DNA from: JBAXXL01 sp038206725
Lineage (GTDB): Bacteria; Bacteroidota; Ignavibacteria; Kapaibacteriales; UBA2268
DNA: 30,798 nucleotides
Assembly (NCBI GenBank): GCA_038206725.1
Contig: JBBRAO010000036.1
Coordinates: 1 to 30,798 of the forward strand
Direction of reading: 5' to 3'
Shown: positions 8,521 to 15,872 of the stretch, one piece after another
How the letters are laid out: the number at the start of each line of letters is the position of its first letter
How positions within the stretch are numbered: position 1 is the stretch's first letter
Program-made: the position numbers and the translations under genes
Notes under the pieces: generated by a model
What the model saw: the letters and a program-made list of their open reading frames with translations, nothing else
The model's database searches: none
What the model was told of the DNA's origin: nothing

Positions 8521-8919
8521 ATGAAAAAATTACAAATTTCAGTTAATGGTAAAAAATATATCGTTGACGTAGAAGTTCTCCAAGATGACGAGAATTCAAT
8601 TCCAAACTTCCAAACAGGTTATGTTGCTGCCCCTACTCCTACTATTTCTGCAGAAGCTTCTCACAGACCGGCACCCCAAAAACAAGTAGTTAGCAACGCC
8701 GATGCAACTCAAGAACTTGAAGCGCCTATGAATGGAGTGGTTGTAGAGATATTGGTTAAACCGGGCGACAGCGTAGTTGCCGGTCAATTGTGCGTGTCTT
8801 TAGAAGTTATGAAAATGAAAACCAATGTTAACTCACCAATTAACGCTGTTATAAAATCAATTGAAGCTAAAGTTGGTGAACAAGTTGAATTGGGTCAAGC
8901 ATTATTAACTTTCGAATAA
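8521..8919 (+). CDS. mmdC: Biotin carboxyl carrier subunit of the methylmalonyl-CoA decarboxylase
   Basis: This 132-residue carrier shuttles CO2 as carboxybiotin between MmdA and the membrane beta subunit. Residues 1-20 form a short strand region (KLQISVNGKKYIVDV). A Pro/Ala-containing linker covers about 35-60. The C-terminal half is a classic biotinyl domain with the target Lys98 in EVMKMK and the opposing half APMNGVVVEILVKPGD. It sits between the delta subunit and a 48-residue membrane peptide in the mmd operon. It differs from the fused biotin domain of OadA (ESMKT), so the two pumps have separate carriers. Confidence 0.92.
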   Translation: MKKLQISVNGKKYIVDVEVLQDDENSIPNFQTGYVAAPTPTISAEASHRPAPQKQVVSNADATQELEAPMNGVVVEILVKPGDSVVAGQLCVSLEVMKMKTNVNSPINAVIKSIEAKVGEQVELGQALLTFE

Positions 8920-8939
8920 TATTTTAGGAAAAAAGAGAT

Positions 8940-9086
8940 ATGACTTCTCCATGGTCTTTTGCATTGATTGTATATCTGTTTGCGATAGTGATATCGTTCT
9001 TTGTAGCAGGTATAATAAAACTTATGATGCTTGTTATGCATATTAATAAAAAGCGTCCACTTAAAAATATGAAGGCAGGGAAATGA
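8940..9086 (+). CDS. Small single-helix membrane protein in the mmd operon, 48 residues
   Basis: This frame was found by reading between mmdC and mmdB. It begins with ATG at 8940, preceded by AGGAAAAAAGAG, and encodes one hydrophobic helix (about residues 6-34) and a basic tail ending KNMKAGK. Its TGA overlaps the ATG of mmdB in an ATGA junction (9083-9086), a typical sign of translational coupling and therefore of a real gene. The place in the operon and the single helix suggest an accessory subunit, comparable in role to the small epsilon subunit of the Veillonella enzyme, but I see no sequence similarity that proves it. It lacks the OadG C-terminal motif. The existence of the gene is fairly sure; its function is unknown. 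Confidence 0.72.
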   Translation: MTSPWSFALIVYLFAIVISFFVAGIIKLMMLVMHINKKRPLKNMKAGK

Positions 9087-10342
9087 TAAATTTTAACATA
9101 ATGGACCTTTTCCAAGGTATATCCACTATGATGCAATCACCATCGAATATAGTGTTTGGACGTATCGGATTAATACTTTTGGGAATGCTTCTCATTTACT
9201 TAGGAAAAAAAGAAATCTTAGAACCATTGCTTATGATACCAATGGGTTTAGGAATGATAGCAATAAACGCCGGAGTACTTTTTCTTGACCCTGTTACCGC
9301 ATCGGCTGTATTTGAAAAATCTATGGCAGTCGGTCAGAAAGCTCAAGGTACGATATTTCTTGCACCCTTAGTGCAAGATCCTCACAATCTTATGTATATT
9401 CTGCAGGTTGATTTTCTTCAACCTATCTATACATTTACCTTTTCTAATGGCTTGATAGCTTGCCTCGTATTTATGGGTATTGGTATCTTGCTCGATGTTA
9501 GTTATCTTTTGGCAAGACCATTTATTAGTATGTTCTTAGCATTATGCGCTGAATTCGGAACAATTATGGTATTCCCGATTGCGATTGCCCTCGGATTACA
9601 TCCAAATGCCGCCGCTTCTATCGCAATGGTAGGTGGTGCGGACGGTCCAATGGTATTATACACATCTTTAATACTTGCGAAAAATTTGTTTGTACCTATT
9701 ACTGTAGTTGCATATTTATACCTTGGATTGACTTACGGTGGTTATCCGTACTTAATTAAACTTATGATACCGGCAAAGCTACGAGCAATAAAAATGGCAA
9801 ATACCGGTATGGTACACATTAGTTCAGGTGAAAAAACCGCATTTGTAGTTATCGCTTGTGCTATTTTATGTCTTCTGTTTCCGGTTGCCGCACCTTTGTT
9901 CTTATCCTTATTCGTTGGTGTTGCAATTAGAGAATCCGGATTAAAGCACTTTATCGATTTAATTGGCGGACCGATATTATACGGTGCAACATTCTTTTTA
10001 GGCTTGTTGTTAGGTGTTCTTTGCGAAGCAAGTACAATTTTATCGCCGGTTATTCTACCATTATTATTACTTGGAATACTGGCTTTGATACTTTCAGGTA
10101 TGGGCGGTATTTGGGGTGGTTATCTTATGTTTTTCTTTACAAAAGGTAAGTTCAATCCTACAATCGGTATTGCCGCTGTAAGCTGTGTTCCGACGACTGC
10201 TAAAGTTGCTCAAAAATCCGTTTCCGAAGTTAATCCTGATTCTTTGATAATGCCGTGGGCACTAGGGGCAAATGTAAGCGGTGTAATAACATCGGCTATA
10301 ATTGCCGCAATTTACGTAATTTTAGTGCCATTAATGAAATGA
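9083..10342 (+). CDS. mmdB: Na+-pumping decarboxylase beta subunit, second and divergent copy (MmdB)
   Basis: This 419-residue polytopic membrane protein is expected to decarboxylate carboxybiotin from MmdC and pump Na+. The signature VGGADGPMVLY is at about 183-193, with Asp187 matching the essential aspartate, and the C-terminal motif reads NVSGVITSA. It is clearly homologous to the copy at 5005 but differs throughout. It is 15 residues longer, with a longer stretch between the first membrane region and the MGIGxLxD segment (about residues 62-140). It overlaps the preceding 48-residue gene and the following 69-residue gene by ATGA junctions on both sides, so all three should be made in fixed proportion. 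Glutaconyl-CoA decarboxylase beta is the alternative reading; the mmdA neighbour decides for methylmalonyl-CoA. Confidence 0.9.
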   Translation: MINFNIMDLFQGISTMMQSPSNIVFGRIGLILLGMLLIYLGKKEILEPLLMIPMGLGMIAINAGVLFLDPVTASAVFEKSMAVGQKAQGTIFLAPLVQDPHNLMYILQVDFLQPIYTFTFSNGLIACLVFMGIGILLDVSYLLARPFISMFLALCAEFGTIMVFPIAIALGLHPNAAASIAMVGGADGPMVLYTSLILAKNLFVPITVVAYLYLGLTYGGYPYLIKLMIPAKLRAIKMANTGMVHISSGEKTAFVVIACAILCLLFPVAAPLFLSLFVGVAIRESGLKHFIDLIGGPILYGATFFLGLLLGVLCEASTILSPVILPLLLLGILALILSGMGGIWGGYLMFFFTKGKFNPTIGIAAVSCVPTTAKVAQKSVSEVNPDSLIMPWALGANVSGVITSAIIAAIYVILVPLMK

Positions 10343-10548
10343 TAAGTATAAAACAAATTTTGCAGAAACCGAAGATTAAGTTCTGGATAATAGGAACTGT
10401 TGTTGCTTTAACAGGAGTTTTTGCTTTTAGAGTCGGATTTCAATTGGTTGGACCCGATTTTGGAAAATTTGTGAAATATTCGGGGTTGGCAGTTGCTATA
10501 ATAGGATTATATATTGTTATGCTGGGTATTGAAAGAAAAGTAAAGTAA
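10339..10548 (+). CDS. Small two-helix membrane protein ending the mmd operon, 69 residues
   Basis: The start is ATG at 10339, overlapping the mmdB stop as ATGA. A longer open frame reaches back to 10255, but its extra residues lie inside mmdB. The product begins MISIKQILQKPKIK and has two predicted membrane helices (about residues 16-33 and 42-62) joined by a short loop (GFQLVGPDFGKFVKYS), then a basic end. I do not recognise a family. The overlap and co-transcription with the pump genes suggest a role in assembly or stability of the decarboxylase, which is inference only. Confidence 0.72.
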   Translation: MISIKQILQKPKIKFWIIGTVVALTGVFAFRVGFQLVGPDFGKFVKYSGLAVAIIGLYIVMLGIERKVK

Positions 10549-10588
10549 GGCTATATTATTAATAACCTTCGGAAGGTTTAGCATTTTT

Positions 10589-10621
10589 ACTCATCCGCTG
10601 ACTGGCAGTCATCGGATGAGT
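10589..10621 (+). terminator. 33-nt palindrome, family 1 copy B, acting as mmd operon terminator
   Basis: The outer arms ACTCATCCG and CGGATGAGT are perfect, with TGACTG-G-CAGTCA nested inside and a T run directly after. It lies 41 nt past the last mmd stop, so it has the form and position of an intrinsic terminator. Confidence 0.7.
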
Positions 10622-10824
10622 TTTTATATTTGGGTGGGCGGTCATACTGAACGAAGTGAAGAGGCTAGAAAACAATTATAAATTATAAATGGAAAGAAGA
10701 CCATCCCGTTAGGGATGATATGTTTATAGAAAAAAACTGTATGGTGGCTAAGACGTGTCTTTAGGTACGAGATATGCGAAGAATCTGAAAAATTTTATTT
10801 CTCCTATCAACCTTAGTTTTAGCA

Positions 10825-10855
10825 ATCAACCCCCACTCTTAAGCGTGGGGTTGAT
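10825..10855. repeat. Intergenic hairpin with one bulged C
   Basis: ATCAACCCCCAC (10825-10836) pairs with GTGGGGTTGAT (10845-10855) around an 8-nt loop, leaving a single extra C. It is a stable stem unattached to any nearby gene end and probably belongs to the interspersed repeat population of this genome. Confidence 0.55.
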
Positions 10856-10932
10856 GAAACAATAAGGTAATAAGTTTTTTTTTAAAGATAGCGTTCAGAT
10901 TTCTTATGCCGCCCTTACCCGATTTTATAGAA

Positions 10933-10958
10933 CGTTACCAAGTGGGAGTTTGGTAACG
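10933..10958. repeat. 26-nt interspersed palindrome, family 2 copy b
   Basis: The arms CGTTACCA and TGGTAACG are intact. The inner AG/TT pairs imperfectly where other copies have AG/CT. It lies about 40 bp beyond the lolA stop codon (minus strand). Confidence 0.7.
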
Positions 10959-11000
10959 AGAAGTACGGCGTGAGCTATAGAACGATAAAAAACTTAGTTC

Positions 11001-11582
11001 TTATCTTAAATCAATAACCTGAACATCATTTGCCGGTTTGTAATCAAAAGTACCGTTGGGAATTTTGGCGTTTTTGGTGATTTTCAGAATTTTCCAATTA
11101 TCTTCACCATAATTTGTGATGAATGCTATTCTGGTTATTTGCAAATTTGAATCAGACACATATAACTTCACATCGCCGGCGGAACCTGATTTTTTCTTAG
11201 GGGTAAGGTATAAAATCGTTATAGTGCCATCTTTGGTTTCAGATTTTTGAAAATAGTTTTCAGCAAAATCGAAGAATACATTTTCGATAGAGATATCGGC
11301 GGATTCCTCGTAACTGCTAATAATTACTTTGTTGTCGTCTTTTGAATAATTCCAAATGCTTTTTCTGTCGGAGCAAATAGTTCTCGATTTGGTTTTAATA
11401 ATGTATTTGCCGGATTTGTCGGCTGTCAAGGAGCCGGTCATTGAATCGTCTTCATTTTTAAATTCAACAGCGATACTTTTTGCGTTTTTATAATTCTTCG
11501 CGAGGCGTTCGAAAACACCCGGCTTAGAAAATAAAAGTACCGGTGCTGTAAGTATAAAAATTAATATTAATATTTTTCTCAT
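11001..11582 (-). CDS. lolA: LolA-like periplasmic lipoprotein carrier
   Basis: This 193-residue periplasmic protein resembles LolA, which takes lipoproteins from the inner-membrane Lol complex to the outer membrane. A signal peptide covers about residues 1-19 (MRKILILIFILTAPVLLFS). The mature part follows the family order: a helix with ERLAKNYKNAKSIAVEF, then GSLTADKSGKYII, then the SDRKSIWNYSKDDNKVII segment that corresponds to the D-G-x-x-x-W-x-Y strand, and a C-terminal beta region. It diverges from the PorZ-like gene across 102 bp. The other minus-strand genes and the many lipoproteins here fit a need for this pathway. A LolA-fold protein with another role (outer-membrane lipoprotein-sorting protein family) is possible. 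Confidence 0.8.
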   Translation of the reverse strand: MRKILILIFILTAPVLLFSKPGVFERLAKNYKNAKSIAVEFKNEDDSMTGSLTADKSGKYIIKTKSRTICSDRKSIWNYSKDDNKVIISSYEESADISIENVFFDFAENYFQKSETKDGTITILYLTPKKKSGSAGDVKLYVSDSNLQITRIAFITNYGEDNWKILKITKNAKIPNGTFDYKPANDVQVIDLR

Positions 11583-11640
11583 TGATACGTCAAGAAAATT
11601 TTAAATCGTTAGGGACGCTCTACTATATAATTTTATTTTC

Positions 11641-11648
11641 TATTTTTG
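11641..11648 (+). promoter_or_regulatory. -7 promoter element of the PorZ-like gene
   Basis: TATTTTTG matches TAnnTTTG exactly and lies 36 bp before the ATG at 11685, giving a leader of roughly 30 nt. No convincing -33 element is seen. Confidence 0.5.
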
Positions 11649-11684
11649 TAATTTACAATATCAAAAACTAATTAAACATCAATT

Positions 11685-13964
11685 ATGAACAAGCTAAATT
11701 TTGCACTTCTATTGTTACTGCTTTCTATAACAAGCCTTAAAGCAGATGATATCCGTTTGGAAAATTGGAAATGTTATTCCTCGCTTTTAACCCCAACTTC
11801 CATAACCACTGATTGGGATGGAAATATATGGGCGGGAACTACCGGCGGTGTCTTCAGTTGGAACCCCGAAACAGAACGTATCCAAGAATACCGTAATATT
11901 TCAGCAATGATGAGTATTAATGTTACGACAACGGAATGTTTGCCGGATAAAAAGTATATATTCATCGGTCAGAACCAAGGTTGGCTCGATATATACGACG
12001 AAAACGGTAATTGGACGCATATCACCGATATTTACCGTGCGGATAATTTCCCTAATAAAAGAATTAACGACATCGCTTTTAGTAACGGCAAGGCTTATGT
12101 AGGCGGTGGTTTTGGTTTAGCTGTTTTCGATATTGGAAATAAAGTGTTTATAGAAAATGTAGTGCGTCTTGGAACTTTCCAATTGAATACGGAAGTTAAC
12201 AGAGTTCGTATAATAAATAATAAAATTTGGTTGGCTACAAAAGAAGGGATTGCGGTTGCCGATATTAATTCTTTTTTAACAAACCCGGAATCGTGGACTA
12301 ATTATAAAACCAAAAATGGTTTTTCCGAAAAAGTCATTAGTGATATATTGGAGCTAAACGGCGATGTTTACGCATCCGCCGGAAAAGTTATTTACAAAGT
12401 CAAGGGCGATACCACCGAAAAAGTTCTTCAAGTGGATGATTGGGAAACGGTGTTGTGTATGGCGAATTTTAATAATAAACTTGCTTATTGCACACAATTT
12501 AGAGTTGTGGTAAATGATATTGTATTGAGTACTTTGCCGAAAGACATACGTATCAATGGAATAAAAAAAATCGAAGTTAATGGGGTTGAGCGATTGGCTG
12601 TGATGCTTAAAGAAAATGGGGTTCAGATTTATAATTTTCCAACCAGTGTGGATGAGACCCCATATAAAAGAATCACCCCGAATACTCCAACCACTAATTC
12701 ATTTATGGATATCAAAACGAACAAAGACGGAAGTGTCTGGATAGCGGCTGATCAATTTGACGTTGGCGTAGGTAAAGGATTTATGCGCTTCGATGGACAA
12801 AATTGGGATATATTTACAGCAGAAAAATACCCTGAATTGAAAAGCAACAGCTTCTTTAAAATAGCCTGCCACCCCAATGGGAAAGTATATGCGAGTAATT
12901 ACGGTAATGGCTTGTTTGTTGTCGATAAGATAAACAACAAATGGCGATTCAAATTATATGACGAAACAAATTCAGCATTTAGAGCCTATAGAGATACTTT
13001 TGTGATTGCCGGAGAAACCGCGTTCGATGTAAACGGCACATCGTGGACAGTTAATCGCGGTGAAGAAACCGAGGGTCCGATTTTGGTGGGTATTCAGGAC
13101 GATGGCACTTCTTATGGTATGATAAACAAATATGAGCCCACATCGAGAGGTGTTCTTACTTTGGCGATTGACGGCTTTGGAACAAAATGGATAGGTGGAA
13201 ACCCCGGTAACGGAAAAGGTTTAATTTATTATAACGATAACGATACCCCAGAAAATCAGGCTGATGACAAGACAGGGATTTTAACTTTTTCCGAATATGA
13301 TGAGCTCTTGAGCAACGAACATTCTTCGCTTGCTTACGACTATAATAAAATTTTGTGGGTGGGTACTCCTGCCGGTTTGGTTGCTATAGCCAATTTGAAT
13401 TTCCTTTTTTACAAATCTGAACCAATTATCCGTACAGTACCAATTTTGCAAGGTCAGCCGATAAATGATATTTTAATAGACCCCCAAAATAGAAAATGGG
13501 TGGCTACAACAAAAGGCGTTTGGGTAATTGATGAAAATGGTAATAAGGTTTTAGCGCATATAACGATGGAAAACTCGCCGCTTTCAACCGACGATGTAAA
13601 AGCAATCGAATTAAATGAACTAACCGGTGAAATATTCTTGGGAACGCAAAACGGTTTATTCACAGCCAATACACTATCAATTAAGCCGTTGGAAGAATAT
13701 AGCATAACTTGTTACCCGCAGCCATTTAACCTCAACAAAGATACCGAAATCGCGATTGACGGATTGGGCTCGGTTTCCGAAGTCAGAATTTTAACAATCA
13801 GCGGTGCTTTGGTAAGAGTATTCAATACCGAAAGCCGAAAGTTCGTTTGGGATGGTAAAGACGAGAACGGTAAAGAGGTTGCGCCGGGTGTGTATCTGAT
13901 AGTCGCAAAATCGGGTGATTCTGCCGCATCGGGAGTCGGAAAACTTGCAATAATCCGAGATTAA
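11685..13964 (+). CDS. porZ: PorZ-like beta-propeller protein with FlgD/T9SS-type C-terminal domain
   Basis: This 759-residue exported protein has a signal peptide (about 1-20, ending SLKA). It then carries repeated propeller blades of the two-component-regulator type (WDGNIWAGTTGGVFSW, KIWLATKEGIAV, SVWIAADQF, ILWVGTPAGLVAI, RKWVATTKGVWVI, EIFLGTQNGLF). The C-terminal ~85 residues form an Ig-like FlgD/T9SS domain (VRILTISGALVRVF, VWDGKDENGKEVAPGVYLI). Length, two-propeller organisation, the opening around DDIRLENWKCYSSL and the tail match PorZ of the Porphyromonas T9SS. PorZ binds anionic LPS and supplies it to the PorU sortase at the cell surface. That identification is by remembered family resemblance. 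A generic T9SS-exported propeller is the alternative. The next gene starts 2 nt after the stop, so the two form an operon. Confidence 0.72.
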   Translation: MNKLNFALLLLLLSITSLKADDIRLENWKCYSSLLTPTSITTDWDGNIWAGTTGGVFSWNPETERIQEYRNISAMMSINVTTTECLPDKKYIFIGQNQGWLDIYDENGNWTHITDIYRADNFPNKRINDIAFSNGKAYVGGGFGLAVFDIGNKVFIENVVRLGTFQLNTEVNRVRIINNKIWLATKEGIAVADINSFLTNPESWTNYKTKNGFSEKVISDILELNGDVYASAGKVIYKVKGDTTEKVLQVDDWETVLCMANFNNKLAYCTQFRVVVNDIVLSTLPKDIRINGIKKIEVNGVERLAVMLKENGVQIYNFPTSVDETPYKRITPNTPTTNSFMDIKTNKDGSVWIAADQFDVGVGKGFMRFDGQNWDIFTAEKYPELKSNSFFKIACHPNGKVYASNYGNGLFVVDKINNKWRFKLYDETNSAFRAYRDTFVIAGETAFDVNGTSWTVNRGEETEGPILVGIQDDGTSYGMINKYEPTSRGVLTLAIDGFGTKWIGGNPGNGKGLIYYNDNDTPENQADDKTGILTFSEYDELLSNEHSSLAYDYNKILWVGTPAGLVAIANLNFLFYKSEPIIRTVPILQGQPINDILIDPQNRKWVATTKGVWVIDENGNKVLAHITMENSPLSTDDVKAIELNELTGEIFLGTQNGLFTANTLSIKPLEEYSITCYPQPFNLNKDTEIAIDGLGSVSEVRILTISGALVRVFNTESRKFVWDGKDENGKEVAPGVYLIVAKSGDSAASGVGKLAIIRD

Positions 13965-13965
13965 G

Positions 13966-15621
13966 ATGAATACAAAGCAAGTCAAATTGCTTCTTATTTC
14001 TGCGACCGTTTTACTGATAAAAGTATTTGGTTTCGTGATTTATGCTCCTTATCTGTTTGTCAATTTTTTGAATGAAGATTTCTTGGATATCCTTTGGCAA
14101 AGTCCAAAAAACCTTATCCAATGTTTCGCCTCGTTTGTAATGCCTTACGGCGTGTATTGGAGACCGGTTACACAAACTATAAATGCGCTAACGTATTATA
14201 TTCACGGTTTTAATCCTGTGTTTTTTCATTTGGAAAATATTATTTTCAATGCTGGCGCCGCATTCGTATTGTTCTATTTAACGAACCAAATCAGTAAAAA
14301 TAAAATAATCGCATATTCGAGTTCATTAATATTTATAACGCTTCCGGGACATATTTTATCGGTCGCGTGGCTTCCAGGTCGAACAGATTTGCTTTTGACT
14401 TTATTTTTATTTGGTGCCTTGTTTTTAATATATTTAGGTCAAGAAAAATCCAAGCCTATATATTTCATTTTAGCGTGTATCAGTTTTTTGTTCGCTATTT
14501 GGAGTAAAGAATTGGCTTATGCCGGAGCAGTATTACCTCTGGTGTTTTTGATATTCAATCGTGATAGAAGGTGGCTGAGGACATCATTAATTGCTGTTTT
14601 GGGCGGCTTGCTGATTATATCTTTGAGTTTATTTGTCAGGCATTTTTTATTTGCAGGGTCCCCATTCAATTCAGTGAATTTCGCCGATTTTACTGCGATG
14701 GATTTGCTGAAGAATTTCTGCATATACCCGGCTTTGCTCTTTTTTCCACCTGAATATCTGGAATCTCTCGTTTTTAAATTGAAAGCCGGCAATGCGGAGC
14801 CCATAATTTTGGCAGTAGGAATTGCGGTTTTCTTCGTTGTGATGGTAATAAACCTAATCAAGTCCACCCCCGAAACAAAAAAACTCTTTTTCAGCGGAAT
14901 AATCATTTATCTTATTCTAATTGCACCGGCACTCACGGAACTAAACCGCTGGAACAGCTACGCGTCATCCGCCGGGATAGCGATTTCATTAGGCTCATTA
15001 ATCTTTTTCCGCAAGAAGTGGTATAATATTGCATATATCATAGCAATAGCATTAATAGTAATTACATCGTCAATTTATATCCATTCTGAAGGTACTAAAT
15101 GGGTGGCGGCTTCAAATAAATGCAACCAAATTTTGAAAACCAGCCAACCGCTCAATTTTGGTAAATATAAAGCAATACGGATTTGGGGTTTACCCGATAA
15201 ATACAACAGAATAAACCTATTGAAATCGGGTAACGGCGAAGCATTTCATTATTATGCTCATACTAAATCGTTCGATACCGATGCACCTGTAAGAAGCGAA
15301 ATTTACACAAATTCAACTTTTACTATCGATAGTCCATCAAATTTGGAACAAGCCATTAAGTTAACAAACGGAAGGTTTATGCCTTGGAAAGCGCAGAGCC
15401 GATCGATATTGGTGAATGAAGATTTCTCAGGAAAATTCTCCGGTATTGACTATGCCATAACTAACCGTTGGCTCAACGGCAAATTCATCTCCGAATTGAA
15501 ATTGACAAATATACATATATCAAAAGACACTTTGGATGTTTGGTTCGATGGGGATAGATTTAAGCGGGTTAGATTAATTGAAAATGCAAAGAAAGAAAAT
15601 GCTTTGTTTGGAAAGCCTTAA
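13966..15621 (+). CDS. Polytopic membrane protein, GT-C glycosyltransferase-like
   Basis: This 551-residue protein has about 10 hydrophobic segments over residues 1-375 and a C-terminal, probably periplasmic, domain of ~165 residues. The N-terminal part has features of GT-C enzymes of the PMT/TMTC type: an acidic NEDFLD in the first extracytoplasmic loop, a YWRPVTQTINALTYYIHG segment, FFHLENIIFNAGAAFVLFY, and an ITLPGHILSVAWLPGRTDLLL segment. Such enzymes use polyprenyl-linked sugars to glycosylate proteins or lipids outside the inner membrane. It begins 2 nt after the PorZ-like gene, so it is probably co-expressed with it. The specific sugar and acceptor cannot be read from the sequence, and catalytic activity is an inference. 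Confidence 0.65.
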   Translation: MNTKQVKLLLISATVLLIKVFGFVIYAPYLFVNFLNEDFLDILWQSPKNLIQCFASFVMPYGVYWRPVTQTINALTYYIHGFNPVFFHLENIIFNAGAAFVLFYLTNQISKNKIIAYSSSLIFITLPGHILSVAWLPGRTDLLLTLFLFGALFLIYLGQEKSKPIYFILACISFLFAIWSKELAYAGAVLPLVFLIFNRDRRWLRTSLIAVLGGLLIISLSLFVRHFLFAGSPFNSVNFADFTAMDLLKNFCIYPALLFFPPEYLESLVFKLKAGNAEPIILAVGIAVFFVVMVINLIKSTPETKKLFFSGIIIYLILIAPALTELNRWNSYASSAGIAISLGSLIFFRKKWYNIAYIIAIALIVITSSIYIHSEGTKWVAASNKCNQILKTSQPLNFGKYKAIRIWGLPDKYNRINLLKSGNGEAFHYYAHTKSFDTDAPVRSEIYTNSTFTIDSPSNLEQAIKLTNGRFMPWKAQSRSILVNEDFSGKFSGIDYAITNRWLNGKFISELKLTNIHISKDTLDVWFDGDRFKRVRLIENAKKENALFGKP

Positions 15622-15757
15622 AGCGTATCGGTCTCTGAATTAAGACCCAAAGATTTCAGGTTTAGAGGATTTGCCACATATTCTGTACCTACGGCACTTC
15701 ACAGCCACAATTCGGTATTTATTTTTATAAACATTTCATCCCTGACGGGATAAAAAA

Positions 15758-15783
15758 CGTTACCAAGCGGGAGCTTGGTAACG
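15758..15783. repeat. 26-nt interspersed palindrome, family 2 copy c
   Basis: CGTTACCAAG and CTTGGTAACG form a perfect 10-bp stem around a 6-nt loop, the same arms as copy a at 618. Confidence 0.75.
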
Positions 15784-15797
15784 AGGTAAATTGTTTG

Positions 15798-15825
15798 AAG
15801 ATGGATTCCCGATGTCTCGGGAATG
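15798..15825. repeat. Family 4 hairpin with flank AGATGGATTC
   Basis: The flank GAAGATGG leads into ATTCCCGA (15805-15812), a 4-nt loop and TCGGGAAT (15817-15824). The same flank precedes different but self-complementary arms near 20752, 24811 and 25810. Confidence 0.6.
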
Positions 15826-15853
15826 CCAACTCATATTCTATTTCTTTCTTATT

Positions 15854-15872
15854 CCCCATTGTTCCAATGGGG
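15854..15872 (-). terminator. Short hairpin after rlmB
   Basis: CCCCATT (15854-15860) and AATGGGG (15866-15872) flank a 5-nt loop directly beyond the rlmB stop. No strong T run follows on the minus strand, so it is a weak candidate. Confidence 0.4.

Larger units (their letters stand above)
10549..11000. other. Repeat-rich intergenic region between the mmd operon and lolA
   Basis: There is no gene in these 452 bases. They hold a small hairpin (AACCTT/AAGGTT, 10564-10578), a 33-nt family 1 palindrome, a CATCCC/GGGATG hairpin (10702-10717), a hairpin at 10825-10855 and a 26-nt family 2 palindrome. The stretch near 10754-10790 (GGTACGAGATATG) resembles the reverse complement of 15650-15700, suggesting another diverged repeat family. 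Confidence 0.65.
15622..15872. other. Intergenic region between convergent genes, with repeats
   Basis: No gene is seen in these 251 bases, which separate two convergent genes. They contain an ATCCC/GGGAT mini-hairpin (15738-15751), a family 2 palindrome, a family 4 hairpin and the rlmB terminator. The part near 15650-15700 resembles 10754-10790 in reverse. Confidence 0.6.

Noticed and set aside
10255..10338. Extended start of the last mmd operon gene
   Set aside because: These codons lie wholly inside mmdB in another frame; the ATGA overlap at 10339 is the natural start.
14517..14906. 129-codon minus-strand frame inside the GT-C-like gene
   Set aside because: Antisense shadow of a hydrophobic coding region with no recognisable motif.
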